Part shown: positions 24,801 through 38,609 of the stretch, in pieces
Layout: each line of letters starts with the position of its first letter
Numbering within the stretch: position 1 is the stretch's first letter
Origin: Monosporascus cannonballus
Lineage: Eukaryota > Ascomycota > Sordariomycetes > Xylariales
Length of the DNA stretch: 64,000 nt
Direction: 5' to 3'
NCBI GenBank assembly: GCA_004154925.1
Contig: QJNS01000073.1
Span: 248,001-312,000, forward strand
The notes under the pieces: model-generated
Told to the model about the DNA's origin: nothing
Database searches by the model: none
What the model saw: only the letters and a program-made list of their open reading frames with translations
Position numbers and translations under genes: made by a program

Positions 24801-25730
24801 TATTCTGAAATACTTAATCCCCCCCAAAAAATCTAATTTTCGAAATATTTAATATGTAAGATAACTTATATAACGATTATAACGTTTTAAAAGCCGCAGA
24901 TAATCCTGATCCCGAACATAAAAATTTAATAAGTAATTAACTGGAAAATCAGAATTCGGGGGTAAAAACGCTGATGGGCAAAGCTAGATTTAATCGTAGA
25001 CTTTTAACCCTTAAAAATACTTTTAATTTAAAAAGCACATCTCAGAGAAACGCTTAATGAAACGCAATTTAGTAATTAACTAAAAAACTCAATTTATCAA
25101 ATTATTTACAAATTAATCGTAACGAAAAAGAAGCATTAATAAAACTTTTCGAGAAATATACTTAATAGAATTTATAAGTAATTCGGATAATTTGCTAATA
25201 TTTAAAGTTAAGTTCGGAACTCCTATAAATAAGAAATCGTCCAATAATTAATAAAAACTTACGCGTCAAATTCTCAAAACAAAAAGAACAAGGCAAAAAA
25301 CTGCAAACACTTATTTGTAGAAATAAACGGCTACGGAAACGGGAAAATCCTAACGATCCCGAAAACAGTAACGCTTATACTTTAAACGTTACCGTAATTT
25401 ATAGAACCAACGTAATATATTTAGCCTTAAATTGAAATTGGAAAAAGGTTACTTATATATTCCCGTTATTATAATATACAATAAAATAAAGGCAGAAGGA
25501 ATTATATATATTCTATGCAATAATCGTAACGGTAGTATTGCAAAAAAATGCCGAACGCCTTAGTATTATATTAAGTAAACCTAGAATTTACAGATATTAA
25601 CTAGAAGCCAAGTCGCTCAAATTTTAAAAGGATTTGGATAAATACTCCTTAAAAATTCCCTTTAAAAAGGACGCGAAAAAGATATTAAGATACGTAAAAA
25701 ATATGAAATATGGAAAAAATTTCCGATTAC
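21832..25730 (+). pseudogene. C1 gag and integrase relics
   Basis: Gag-side relic at about 22,037-22,183: NPDVSDINSFKDVRTIVLLE, a stop, then YIADINARTRAKYQADFAEW. Integrase C-terminal region at 24,648-24,735: SNIYRIWVPEFQKVITM followed by HNIIFNKKIFY, matching the copia integrase/RT linker (consensus about NIYRIW.P...KV...RDV.FNE). Stops are RIP-type. The relic ends where gypsy element G2 is inserted; RT resumes at about 44,150. Confidence 0.75.
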
Positions 25731-26011
25731 TGAATTGGAGGGGGGAGAATTGGTCTTGATCAGTGCGAATAACCATTTTGTGTTACGATATGGAATAAAA
25801 TTGTCGAAAAATAAAAAATTTAATCCGATTATATTGATGATATTGAACCTCGATGATTGAAAATGATAGAATATATGCTGGGTAATGATGATTGTTAATA
25901 ATGCCCGGGGGCTAAACCCATAGCGAAAAAGAACTTTTTAATATGCATGCGAAACTCGGACTTTCTAATTAACCGAGCCTGATTATAGGTATAACACCCC
26001 ACCTTATTTTA
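25731..26011 (-). repeat. G2 3' LTR (left copy)
   Basis: 281 bp, aligned with 38,326-38,609 and 43,459-43,739. Conserved blocks: TTGGTCTTGATCAGTGCG, ATTGTCGAAAAAT, GAACCTCGAT. Shows moderate RIP relative to the middle copy. Confidence 0.88.
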
Positions 26012-29000
26012 AGCCTTTTTTTACGATAGAAAACGTCCCTATTTTATCGTAAAAAATAATAATAACCCAACGCCATAATAAGTATATTATACTTATATCC
26101 TTATTATTTATTTTTTCCTTTTTCGACGTAATATATCTTTTAATATTTTTAATTTAAGATTTCGATTTCGTTTTTTAGCTAACTTTTTACATTAAATTTT
26201 TTCTTATCTTTTTGTACTTTATCTTCTAAGTATTAATTGTTAATCGATTTCTCACATTTTTTCTAACTTGGTTATTCTGGGACAAAATAAGGTTCTAGTC
26301 GTTTTTCAATAATTTAATATATATTTCCTACTTATTAATACGAGATTTTGTAAATTCCTACTAATATAGCTTAAGTACGTTAATTATTAATTAACGGACA
26401 AGGTATATATTTTGTTTTGATATTATTATGTAATTTATGCGTTAGCGTAAGGCCATTTCGAGGTTAACAAAATATACGAATATCCTGGTCGAAAAATAAA
26501 GAAAAATCCGAAAGGTTTTTAGAAATAAATAACGGCCGTTTATTAGGCCAAAATCTTTTAGGTATATTTTTACTCTGATATTTATTATATAAACCTAAGT
26601 ACGCCTTAATCTTTTATTTTATCCTTTCGATTAATTATCGTTTTTCGTTTAAAATCGGCTTTTTTATTCTTTATAAACGAAATTCCTATATAATAATATA
26701 AAATAAATAAGTTATTTAAATACTATATATCCAGTTAAGATATTATTTAGGAATCCTGGTTTTATTAATACGTATGGGTAAATTATTAAAACCAATTTGT
26801 TTTTATTTTTATCGATAAAACCTTAATATTTTCCTATTTTGATTATTTAAATGAATATTATCGAATATTATAAAAGTACGTTTTGATCGAATATGGAAAT
26901 GGTTAACTTAATCCTTATATTCCTTAATTTTATTAATACGAATAATATCGTAAGTTATCGTTTAAACGTAATTAAAATTTAAATTACGGATAATAATTTT
27001 TATTTTTTTATTTAATAACGTACAGCACGTTTAGGTAATAAAATAACCGGTTTCGAAAACATATATAAACTTATTTTTATGGCCTTACGCGAAAATATAT
27101 ATATTAATGCCGTAATATTTTTTGATCAAAAATATTTTTTGTTAGTAATAAGCATAATAACATTTTAAAATAATATAATTATAGCATTATGCTATAAGTC
27201 CGGATTATTTTCGAAATCTAATAATATTTCCAAATGGTTTTAAGGGCGATTTCCTGCTTAATTATATAAGGTAATAAGTATTAATCGATTAAAGTTAATT
27301 TTCCGATTAGGATAAAATATAGGAACATAAGATAAAATATTGCCGTATAACTTTTCTTAATATTTTTTTAAATTTTGACGTACTTAAAACTTTAATATTC
27401 GCAACCTTATTTAGTTTATTAAACCTAAATTAATTAATTTTTTTGGGTTTTAATTTAAAATTAATCCGAACCGGCTTTTTAGATTAGTTTTTGGTGACGT
27501 CGGAATTATAATATATATAATAAAATCCGAATATATAATAAACAAAAATTGTAATATAAGTAAATAAATATAGGATATAATTAATAAATTATGAAATTAA
27601 TATGGTATTAAAAGGTATTTAATAACGGCAATAAAAGACAATAGCAATTAGTTAATATTTGTTATTTTTAATTATTTTTTTTAAAAAAAATCTAATACGT
27701 TAAGGCAATTTTAAAAAGTTTTTATTTGATATTATTAAGAAAAGTACCGTACGTTATTGTCGTTTCCGATTAATTACTTATAAACGTTATTATTTTTGTA
27801 TTTTTCCAGGTTTTAATCTTTTTATAATCCCTTTATTTTTCATTAATAATATTTACCTTTTATTTATATATATCGACATTTGTATTTATATATATTTTTT
27901 TTATTTAATACGTTTAATCGGTTTATTATGGGCATTTTCAGATTATCAAAATCTTTCAAATATCAAAGTTCCTATATTAATACGGATCTTACGGAACTAA
28001 TTAGATAAATAAATTATCCGTTATTTAAAAATAATATTGCCGATATTATTAAAAATAATTAAGTTCGATATAATTAAAATCTCCAAAATCTTAATCGTTT
28101 TTTAGTATATCGTTATTATATCCTTAAAGCCTTAAAATATTTTACATTTATTAAACCTTTTATTCGCCAAGTAAAGTAATTTTTAATTCCTTAATTTTAA
28201 CGTAATAGTAAATTTCCGATTAATTTTTTCGATATTCGTAAAAGCCAAAATCCCATATATCGTTAAATTCTTATACCCAAATTGCATCCTTTTTTTAAAT
28301 ATTAGATTTTATAATATTATTAAAAATTATAATTATTTTTCATTTATAAATTTAATTATAAATAATTTATTATTGCTTAAATCTTATTATCCTTAATAAA
28401 AAATATAATAATTTATTACAAATAATCCGGCCGTTTTTTTAATTTTAAGTACTGCTAAGTAAAATTTTAGGAGTTACCGATTAATAATGCTAATACTTAG
28501 TATTAATATTAAAAAATGTTTCTTATCCTTAAATTTATCGATTTTTCTCGGTCGAAAAATTATTAATCAATTTATTAATCCATTTATTAATATTAGCAGA
28601 TTAGATTTTCGCTAATATCCTTTTTTTATATTCTAATATATAGTTAATATCTGGAATAATAACGCAATTATTATTAATATTATTTTCAAATATTTTAAAA
28701 TAAATTATTTTTCTCATCGTAACCTCTCTTATACTAATTAATAATAAATATTTAAAGCAATATTTATTTTGTTTATTTCCGGTCCCGCTATTAATCGGTT
28801 TTTAAAATAGCGAATTATCGGTATTAATTTTTGGGAAATTGTTAACGCCTAGTCGCCGATTATTAAAATGTTATTTTTTAAAGGTAAGCCCGGGATAAAA
28901 GCCGTATTTGTCGAAATTATTCGTGCCGAATTTTTGGATTAACTTATAATATATCTTATTAAGAATTTTCGATACGTAAATAAGTTATTTATTTAAAATT

Positions 29001-30225
29001 TTAAAATACCTAATTTAATACCTTATGAATTTTGTGAAAAATATTATTACGTTGTTAAATCGCCTAGAAATTATAAAATGTTTTTATTTTTCGAATATAT
29101 ATCGTTTTTTAATTTTACGGAAAATGTTTATAATAATTATATCGAATCGATTAATAAATATATTTATATATTTAATAATAATTAAATTAAGGATTTTCGA
29201 ATGTATTTTACAAAGAAACTGCAAATTAAATTAAATATTTATAAATTAAAATAAAAACCTTTTTACGAATTTAATAGCGATTTTCTTAAAGTCTAATTAA
29301 AAAAAGGTTTACCGATCCCCGTTATATAATTAAAACTTGCAATATTATAAAAGATTCGGATAAATTATCATCTTAATATCTTAACGGTTTCAAGGGCTTG
29401 GTAAAAATATAAATTAGCATTTTTTCTTATATATTAATACTTTGCCAATAACCGCAATAACTTTGTCCTTCCGTCCGATTAATCAGTTTCGTATATGCCA
29501 CTATTATTTATAATTACATAGTCTTTAAATCGTTTATTCGGTATTTAAACGTCAATATTTGTTTTAATAAGTTTTATAATTTTAAGTTACCACTCTTCCG
29601 GTAATTCGATATTTATACCATTTAACGTTACGTTTATAATATTATACAACCGATCGGGTTTATCAAATATTAATTTTGTCTAGTTGTTTTTTACAAATTA
29701 ACCAGTTCTTAATATCTTTTTTTATTTTTAACAAATTACTTTGATTTATTAATAAGAAGAATTCCCCGTAATAATATTTTATTAATTTTCTTAAACGGTA
29801 AATACCTTAATTAATTAAATTATTAATTAAATACAGTCCTAATTGTCGGTACTTTAACGTTATTTTATTAAAACTATTAATATATTATAATATATTATAA
29901 AATAATACTAAATTATTAACTGTTAAAGGCCGAATCTTTATTTTAGTTTTGTTTTTTAATTAACAAATTAAGAAACCTTATAATACTACATAATAATTAT
30001 CTTAATTACTTTAATAATGTTATCGGCTATATATTCTAATAAATTTATTCGTTATATAATCAATTTTTTAAATATATTAAAATCCTATATTATAATCCTT
30101 TATATTAATATTATAATCTCGATCGGCAACAACGCCATTTAACCGTACAATAACTTATAAAGGCTAAAATCGTAATTTTTTATAATAATATTATCCGCAA
30201 ATATTATTTTGGGCACAAGCTTAAC

Positions 30226-30720
30226 CTATTTTTTACCCATATTTTTCGTCGCTTTTATTAATCCTTTAACGATCGAAATATGCCTTTTTTCGATTAATTT
30301 CTGCTGCCAAATAACATATACAGCTTTAACTTTTCGTTTTATCCTAAATATTTCGCAGGTTTCGATAACTTTTTCTTTATTTTCAAAACCTTCGTCGATT
30401 TTGATTTTAACCGGAATTTCGTATCGGTAAAAAATATATTCGTTTAGGAATTCTTTAATTACTATAAAAATAACCGTGTATAAGGCTTTGGCTTCGAAAT
30501 ATCTGGATAATTCGCATCGGGCTTTAACAATCACTTTATACCTATTATCGTTTGGTATAAATTAGACGTTAATAACCTAGATAATTGCAATATCTAAAAG
30601 ATCTAAAAAGTTATGGCTTTTTTCGAAACGTCGATCAACAGCTTTTTAGCATAGAACGTAAGTAAAAACTGTTTTCCGTATATGCCTATATATATTACGC
30701 TAATAGTATAAACCAGTTAT
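30226..30720 (-). pseudogene. G2 integrase relic
   Basis: Around 30,600-30,720 the minus strand reads MLKSC-like frame pieces YRHIRKTVFTYVLC and KAVDRRF, the end of the zinc-binding domain with one Cys changed to Tyr. The open frame 30,534-30,226 (102 aa) is the catalytic core: SRYFEAKAL, then PVKIKIDEGFENKEKVIE and RHISIVKGLIKATKNMGKK, matching gypsy cores of the type PVKIVIDGGPENK and GMVERGH. This is the longest surviving element-encoded frame with clear homology, but it has already lost core residues. Confidence 0.85.
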
Positions 30721-31586
30721 GCGTCGATATATTACATCCCGTCCTTTATAATCGTAATTTTCGTAATATTATTTGATTATTATTAAGCGTTTTTATTTGC
30801 TGTCGACAACTTTACAACAGCTATATTGCTTTTTTATTTTGCGCTACAGAATACCGTTCTGAACAAAATATTTTAGGGTTTAGGCTTTAAAGATTATTGG
30901 CTTTTTTATCGTTATTTCTAATAATCTTTTAAAAAGCTTTAATATTGTTAAAAATTTGGCGTATTTTTGCGACCGTTTAAACCAAGTCCTAATTAAAGAT
31001 TTTTCTTTTTTTATTTAGATTATTCCGGTTATAAGATTTAGCCGAATAATATTTAGCTGGATATAAATAAAGTTATCCATTCTTTCCTTCTATTAATTAT
31101 CCAATTCGTTAAAAGACCTAATTATTTTTTTTGATAATTTATTAACGGCCGTAATTTTCTTGCTAGAGATATATTCAATTTCGAAATCGAAAAGCTTAAT
31201 TTACATAATTTAACGAATTAATAAAATACCGAATAATACACTTATAAAATCATTAACTTGTACAACTAGTACCTTAACGTCAATTTCCAGTATAAATCGA
31301 ATTCCATAAGTATAATTTCGAAATCGCCTTAAACTTTTAAAATCATTCGATATTTTACTTAATAATATCGTAATTTAATTTGGCTTTTTTTCATCCCATT
31401 TTTATAACGCGCTAGGTATTTTACGTTATTAATTACTTGGCTTAACATTTTTTCGAAATCTTACTTATACGAATTTATCCTTATAATAATTTCTTTTATT
31501 CCAGGGTTATAATTAATAATAATTAAGATTAAAGCCGTCGTAAGCTTTTTCTTAAATATTTCTATAATATGCTTTTAATTAAGGCT

Positions 31587-31870
31587 TTAGATAAAGTGTT
31601 TGTTTTTGCGAAATAAATAAGTAAGAAATTCCGTTTTAATAACATAATGCATAATAAATATCTGATAATAAACGGTAATCTTTAAAAAGGCTTTGACTTC
31701 CGATATGTTTTTATAAGGACGAATTTCCAAAATCTTTACTATTTTAACTATATCAGATCGACGACTATTCATACTGCAAAAAAATCCGATTATAACCGTA
31801 AATTCGTAACATTATTAGGACTTTTATATGCTAATTGTAATTCCAGCAAATTCGTAATTAAAAAGGTTTT
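31587..31870 (-). pseudogene. G2 reverse transcriptase/RNase H connection, distal part
   Basis: Minus strand carries KILEIRPYKNISEVKAFLKI, then TVYYQIFIMHY and LTYLFRKNKHFI. These match the gypsy pattern ILDWP.C..VSEVRAFLG..YYR.FI..F......L..LLRK...F. It joins 38,000-38,325 across the C2 insertion. Confidence 0.85.
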
Positions 31871-31882
31871 ATTTATATTAAC

Positions 31883-32089
31883 TGTTGGCAGTTGGGTACT
31901 TCAGATGCCCACGGCTGGCGCTTTGAAGTAATGCTCTGCTGCCTGGAATAGCGTTTGTCCAGGGACTACCGTTTGTACAAACAGGACGTATATATAAGGG
32001 CGGTACGCCCTAGACTTCTTTAGTTTTTCCTAGTATAAATCATTAAGTTATCACCAGTTTCCTGCATTTAATCACTATGATTACTAACA
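31883..32089 (+). repeat. C2 5' LTR
   Basis: Starts TGTTGGCAGTTGGG and ends ACTAACA. Contains the promoter-like TATATAAGGGCGG about 110 bases in. Aligns without gaps to 37,773-37,979. Confidence 0.92.
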
Positions 32090-32338
32090 TAGTAACATTT
32101 TTTAGTTTTTGGCAACCGTAATACGTTAAACGAAATAGTTATTTGCAGGTTAAGTTAATAAAAAAAGCGCGAAATTCAAGAGAAAGTCGTTTAGCTAACG
32201 ATTCGAGAAAGAAATAAATGGCAGTTAACGATAGCGAATAAGACCCCCATTGCACAGGGTAACGTACCTAACCCTTTTCCTCCCCTTTAACGAAAAGCCT
32301 CCAGCGATCAGGAAAAATAGTACTTTAGTAAAAATAAA

Positions 32339-33900
32339 ATGGAGGAACAGAACCGTACATCAAATATGGCGGCAGGAAAAAGAGCTGCCTTCGAGGCGTC
32401 TTTAAAGGAAGATATCTTATTGCTTTAGCTGTAACGGCAGCTAAAAGAAAAGCGATATAAAATTTCCATTCAAAGATAACATCCCGAAAATAACTTAAAC
32501 AGGCTTTATATATCCTTCGATATTAATATTAATGGGATTAAATAGGACGTTAGAGCACGGAAAAATACGTATTAACGCGTTAAAGATAAGATAAAACAAT
32601 TAAAATTTCAAAACGCGAAAAATATTGATATTATAAAGCGAATAAATAACGTTATAGAACGACTATTAAATATATCCCAGTTTGGAGGCAATTTCTAGCT
32701 ATAGGGAGCCAGAACGCCATTATTTCCGCCCCGATCGAAAAAATCGTAAAGTTCGAATGGTTTACGAAAAACGTTATAAAGTGTTAAGACTATTAAGCCA
32801 GACGACTTAAAGGAAATACTTATCGTAATAAAAAGCGATATGGAAAAGATTAACCCCTTAAAAAGGCGAAACGCTACTAAGAAGGTTATTTATTAAAAAG
32901 CTAGACACCGCGAAAAAGGCGAAAAGCGTTAGAAAAAAATTACCTAAAGACAAAGGTATAATACGTAATAACCCCGATAATTTAAATAACCTATTATTAT
33001 TTTTTTTTGGATTCGTTTAAGGGCTATTCGAAATAACGAAAACGTCGTAATAATTTCCCTAATAGCTTAAATACCTTTAGCGAATCAGGTATTACCTTAA
33101 AAAATAAAAAGAAGGATTCCAAAAGGTTTAATAACAAAGGTAAAGCAAAATTATGTTAAAAACGCTTCGATTTCACCTTAAATAAGGAAAACCACCTATT
33201 AGGTTTGGCCAACTGAGAACTTTGGAATAACGCCTTTACTTTAACCCTTAAAAAATTAATTACAAAAACGGAATAAAATTAAAACAATTAAATTAATTGC
33301 GCTTTGTAAAGGCTATTACTAAAATTTGCAAAAAAAAAAACGTTTTTAGAATTAATTACAGATATTAAAAAAGGCACGAAAATATTAAAGACCTTTAGGA
33401 AAACCTACGCCGCTATAAGCAAGGTTAAACAGAAATCCCTTTGGAAAAAACTTAACAAAGTTACTTACGATAAAAGAAACCTAATATAATTTACCATTAA
33501 ATTTTAAAAGTTTCTTTATAAAGTAAAAAGTTATAATATATAACTTGGACCCGAGGAACAGATTATTATGTTCCTTATTGCTGTAAAGGACCGAACCGGC
33601 AGCTGGTACAAAACTATTTAGTCGGTATTAAAGCAAACGGATTATTCCTTTTAATAATTAATTAACGACTTTAATAGTAAATTCCATAATCGCACTGATA
33701 ACAAAAAGAAAAACGGGAAGGCTTATAACGCCTAAAAGGATAAGGGCAATAGCAATAATAATTTTAAAGATAAAAAACCCGCGTAAAATAAAAATGAAAA
33801 GCCCTTTTGTTTTAATTATAGAAAATACGGCCATATGGCAAAGGATTACCTTAAACCGCAAAAAAAGCGGAAAAATGGCAGGGGAAAAAAGAACGCGTAA
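32339..33900 (+). pseudogene. C2 gag relic with zinc knuckle
   Basis: ATG at 32,339 opens MEEQNRTSNMAAGKRAAFEA and runs about 32 codons before the first RIP-type stop. At about 33,799-33,845 the frame reads CFNYRKYGHMAKDY, a CCHC zinc knuckle (C-x2-C-x4-H-x4-C) in which two Cys are now Tyr. Confidence 0.8.
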
Positions 33901-34279
33901 ATAACGTTAAAACAATAATAACGGCCAGAATAATAATAATAACAGCTTTCGTAATACCCGTAAGGGCGGTCAAAGCGAAAAGTAATTTATTTCTAAGGAT
34001 TTTAAGAACTTATACCGGTTAAACGGAAAAACCTTTAACGCCTACGTTAAAAAATAACAATTTTAAGACTTTATATAATAGTACGACAAGATAATATAGC
34101 AAAAAGCTTAAGGGGCCACAGTAAGTAAAAGCCCTAAGTTACAGATAATCGAAAGCCTTAAGTTTCAAACGGCTAAATGCGTTAAATTCCAGGTAGCTAA
34201 TTGCCCTAAAGCAATTAAAGCGATAATTATAAGTAACGCCATATTTTTGCACGTATATTTTTTCATAGGGAATAACCGA

Positions 34280-34380
34280 GATAAATTATTTTGGGACTCG
34301 GGAACAAATATTAATATTACGAATAATATCGACGACTTTAAGAAAAACATTATATTAGATATTAAGTCCAAGAGAATTTA
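34280..34380 (+). pseudogene. C2 aspartic protease motif
   Basis: Plus-strand FWDSGTNINITNN corresponds to the DSGA/DSGT active-site region of copia proteases. It lies between gag and RT as expected. Confidence 0.65.
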
Positions 34381-36039
34381 AACATAACAAAAGGCGGACC
34401 AATAATTGCCACCTTTATTGGTATTATTAAGTAGCTCTTAAAAGACCTTAATAAAAAATAACGAAATTATAGTAAAATATATGTTATATATTAAGGATTT
34501 CCTATTCAAAATATTTATCGAGAAGATATTTTATAAACGAAAAAGTTACTGAAATAATAACGCCTTAATTAATCTTAATAAAATTTAATTAATAATAATT
34601 AACGTCCCCCGGAAAGGATTTTTCCTATGGCTTTATAGGAAGTCGGAGCTTATCGTTAAGGTTTGAATAATAAACGAAAATAATTAATAGGAATATGCGC
34701 TAAAAAAGGTATTCGGTTAGAAAAATAACGGTAACCTAACCAGTAACTTAAGGAAAGCATTTATAGGAATTTTTAAGGACGGAAATGTTTCTATAACGGA
34801 GGAAATTATAAAAGAATTATTTTTTGATACCGCCGCCTTTGCTACCTTAATATTAAATAATTAATTTGGACCTTAAAGATATAGAAATTATCTTTTATAC
34901 AGCTTATAATAAAACGATAATACGAAAAATCCTGTTTATAAACCTTTAAAAATAAGGATAATACGTAAGAGAAATTATTTGGTACGACGTAAATTTAATA
35001 AAGCTCGTTAATATTAAAAATAATTATTATTTTGGACTTATTACAAATAATTTATTATATTATAAGGAATATTATTCGTTCAGGATTAAAAACGAAATAT
35101 AACAATATTTATATGCATATATTATGCGAATAATTAAACGTTTAAAGGCGTTAAGTAAAAAACAAAAATATAGATTTTGCGGCTTAACGGTAATAGGGAA
35201 TTTGGCATAATAATTATCGAGAATTTTGGCATTTTAAACGGTATTAAGCTCGTAATTTCCAATTTATATAATTAATATTAAAATAAAATCGCAAAACGTA
35301 ATGTCCAGTTTTTTTAAAACGAAATGCGTACGACTTCCGTATAAATAAAAATATTTATATATTTTTAGGACCTTATAATAAAAGCCATAACTTATACGAT
35401 TAACAAATAAGATAATTAATAATAAAAAATATAATACTTATCGAATATTTTAAAAACATATTCGACCTTAAACCAAAATAGTTACATAAGCCGGATAATA
35501 GCTATTTTCGTATTCTTAACAATAAATATATAGTCCTAATCGATATAAATTATAAGATTAAGTTAAAAAAATTAATAACTTAGGCAATAAAAAATATTAC
35601 TAGGATATTAAAAGATACATAATTATAAGGTTTAACTGTTAAAAAGCGGTAAATTATTAATAATACTATATGTTATTATTTATAAGGACCTGGAAAAACT
35701 AAAATAACCGTTTAATTTAAAAGGTTTTATTCGGTTATTTTCACAGTCCGTACAAAAACATTTAAAATACCGTCAAAAGCAAGGTATTAAAATAAAAAAT
35801 AAGGACAATAACGTTATTTTAAAAGATGATACAAATTAGGAAACAAAATACGTAAAACCTAAAAAAAGGCGTCCAAAAAAATAATCTTTAACTTATATAC
35901 CTTAAAAGCCCTAAACGAAATCTCGGAGCTTTTGCGTAAATTAAAATTAACTTTGATCTAAAAAAGCAACGAAAAAAAAGGATTATAATATATATATTTT
36001 TTATTTCGACCTTGGTAATAACTTTAATAACGAAGCTTA

Positions 36040-37300
36040 TAGATTATTTATAGTAAACGATAATCCAACCCTAAAGGAAGTTATGGGGAACCCAGAAAGA
36101 AAAATATGGCTTACAACAATTTTTACGGAAATCAAAAAAGTTTTTCGCGCGAAATTTTCAAGTTTATACCCCCTGGCGAAAGAACTTACAGACATCTTAT
36201 AAATGCCAAATAGGTACTAAAAAAAATATACGTTCACAAAAAAGCTAAAAAATATAAAGCCCGTATTTATGCAAAAAGATTAACCTAACGGAATGGAATA
36301 AATTATAACGAAATTACAGCTAATATTACAAGGGCTATATATTGGAAAATCTTAATAATATTAATTACCGCCGTAAGATAATATATATTTTAAATTAATT
36401 TTATTATTATTTACCTAAATAATAATTTAAAAAAGCATATTTATATAAACCTTTTTCCCATATTAACGGAATATTTTAATACTTATTTAAAAAACAAAAA
36501 TACTTATTAATTCTTTTCTAAAAAATTTATTAAATTAATAAATCCCTTATACGGCTTAAAGCAAACCGGAATTACTCAATAAAAGAAAGTAAGAAAAATA
36601 TTAACAAAATAGGAATTCCGTTTATTGATTTCGGACGATACGATATACCATAACTCGGAAATAAAAGCTGTTATCGTTTCGTACGTCGATAACTTCCTGC
36701 TTTTTGGCCTTAATAAATAACGCCTTTAAGATATTATCAAATAAATCGTCAAAAACGTACCTATTAAGGATTTGGATAATACGGATTAATACCTAGGTAT
36801 ACGGATTATACGTTTTTTGCTAATTAGAAACGTTAGATTAAACTAATAACAGTATATCGAAAAATTATTATAATTACTAAATTTAAATATTATGCGAAAA
36901 ATATCCATATTATTTATTAAGGATTACTTGAAATATATTATATAATACGACGGAATAATTAATAACATAAAAACGTTCGAATACGTTAATTTAATAAGAA
37001 AATTTAATTTTTTTAATTATATTAATAAATTAGATATAACGATTATAATTTTAATTTAGGTCAGATTTATAAGTAACCCGTCGCCTAAATATTAGGAATG
37101 CATTAAACGATTATTACAATACTTAAACAGTACGGCAAATTTGTTATTTTAATATAAAAAATTAAACAAAAATTATTTGCACCGGAAATATAACAACTAA
37201 AAGCTGTTCGAAGTAGTAAATACAAATTTTGCGGATTCCGAATTAGCAAAATCTATTACGGGGTACATATTTTTTATAATTAAAATACCCGTTGCGTAAT
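36040..37300 (+). pseudogene. C2 reverse transcriptase and RNase H relic
   Basis: PTLKEVMGNPERKIWLTTI at about 36,067-36,125 matches the start of copia RTs (EAM..P...KW..A). The palm motif at 36,682-36,693 is YVDN in SYVDNFLLFGL, a YVDD with Asp-to-Asn. Later pieces such as SPKYWECIKRLL and YLNSTANLLF fit the copia RNase H linker. Confidence 0.85.
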
Positions 37301-37772
37301 TTTCGAAATTATAAGGTATTATTATTAAATATATTACGGAATCAAAATACGTAAAAATAAAAATAATAATAATAAAAGTAACTAAAATTAGGACCTTTTT
37401 TATAAAATTAGGGCTTATGCCTAAAGGCTTTATTCCTATCCCAAAGAATAATATAAATGCGTTAAAATAAGTAACGGAAATATAAATAACCCGAAAAAAA
37501 ACGTTATATTCGGCTTAAATATTATTACGTACGTTAAAAGATTTAAGACGGAAATATCTGTTTCCAGTATATAAAAAATAAAGATAACCCAGTAAATAAG
37601 CATACGAAACTATTAAAGAAGGTTAATTTCGAACGATTTATAATTAATTTAAGGTTTAAAAAATATAAATTTAAAATAAGTTAAAAAATATTTAAAATTA
37701 ACGAAAATAAAAGTTTAATTTCTATATAAACTGAAAACTTTAATAAATAAAGTTATTTGACGCAAAAGAGCA

Positions 37773-37979
37773 TATCGGCAGTTAGGTGCTTTAAATACCC
37801 ACGGCTGGCGCTTTGAAATAGTGTTCTGCTGCCTGGGATAGCGTTTGTCCAGGGACTACCGTTTGCACAAATAGAACGTGTATGTAAAGGCGGTACGCTC
37901 CAGACTTCTTTAGTTTTTCCTAGCATAGATCATCAAGCTATCACCAGTTTCCTGCATTTGATCACTGTGACTGCTGACA
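37773..37979 (+). repeat. C2 3' LTR
   Basis: 207-bp partner of 31,883-32,089, starting TATCGGCAG (from TGTTGG by transitions) and ending GCTGACA, followed by the TSD TTAAC. Confidence 0.92.
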
Positions 37980-37999
37980 TTAACAATATATTTAAAAAC

Positions 38000-38325
38000 G
38001 AACGCTCGAATTCCGGGAAAAATCTTAGCATTATTATATCGCATCTTTAACGCCTTAATGTTAACGTTATTTGTAAATGGCCGCGTAATTTCCGATATTA
38101 GATTATAAAAAATCCTTCAGATTACGTAATAAAAATAAGCCATAGAATTAGTAAACCCTATAGGCATAGTAATATATCGGAATAATCCTAACGGTATTAT
38201 AAACATTATTATATTTTTATTAACGAAAGCTAAAATAACCTAATTATATCTCAAAAAAATCAATAAAAGAAATCAAAAAGCATATAGCGAAATATGCAAA
38301 AAATTGTCGTAATATTTCGGCATAA
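38000..38325 (-). pseudogene. G2 reverse transcriptase, catalytic part
   Basis: Minus strand: LGLFRYITMPIGFTNSMAYF, then NLISEITRPFTNNVNIKAL and MRYNNAKIFPGIRAFVFKYI. These match a common fungal gypsy RT (family pattern PLGL.R.T.MP.G.TNS.A.F and RPF.DDV). The catalytic Asp pair is now Asn-Asn by G-to-A changes at about 38,068-38,085. C2 and a solo LTR interrupt either side. Confidence 0.88.
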
Positions 38326-38609
38326 TGAATTGGGGTGGGGAGAATTGGTCTTGATCAGTGCGGATAACCATTTTATGTCACGGTACGAAATAAGATTGTC
38401 GAAAAATGAAGAACTGAATCCGATTGTATTAATGGTGTTGAACCTCGATAACTGAAAAATGACAGAAGACATGCTAAGTGGTGATGGTCGCTGATGATGC
38501 CTGGGAGTTGAACCTATAGCGAAAAAAAAAACTTCTTAATATACATGTGAAAGTCGGGCTTTCTGATCAGCCGAGCCTGATCATGGGTGTAACACCCCGC
38601 CTCACTTCA
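38326..38609 (-). repeat. Solo LTR of the G2 family, nested in G2
   Basis: 284 bp, same family as both G2 LTRs, from TGAATTGGGG to CTCACTTCA. The flanking tetranucleotides are ATAA (38,322-38,325) and GTAA (38,610-38,613), equal except for one RIP-type G/A. It is clearly less mutated than 25,731-26,011 and 43,459-43,739, suggesting a later arrival whose interior was removed by LTR recombination. Confidence 0.8.

Larger units (their letters stand above)
31883..37979 (+). mobile_element. Copia-type LTR retrotransposon C2, inserted in the G2 RT
   Basis: Two 207-bp LTRs (31,883-32,089 and 37,773-37,979) with a perfect 5-bp target duplication TTAAC (31,878-31,882 and 37,980-37,984). Plus orientation: gag start 32,339, zinc knuckle about 33,799-33,845, protease about 34,287-34,330, RT YVDN 36,682-36,693. 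Total 6.1 kb, normal for copia elements. LTRs and the first 300 bases of gag are only lightly RIP-mutated; the rest is heavily mutated. Confidence 0.95.

Noticed and set aside
25731..38609. Pairing the 25,731 LTR with the 38,326 LTR as one gypsy element
   Set aside because: Flanks do not match (TTAC versus GTAA), whereas 25,731 pairs with 43,739 by TTAC and the middle LTR pairs with itself by ATAA/GTAA.
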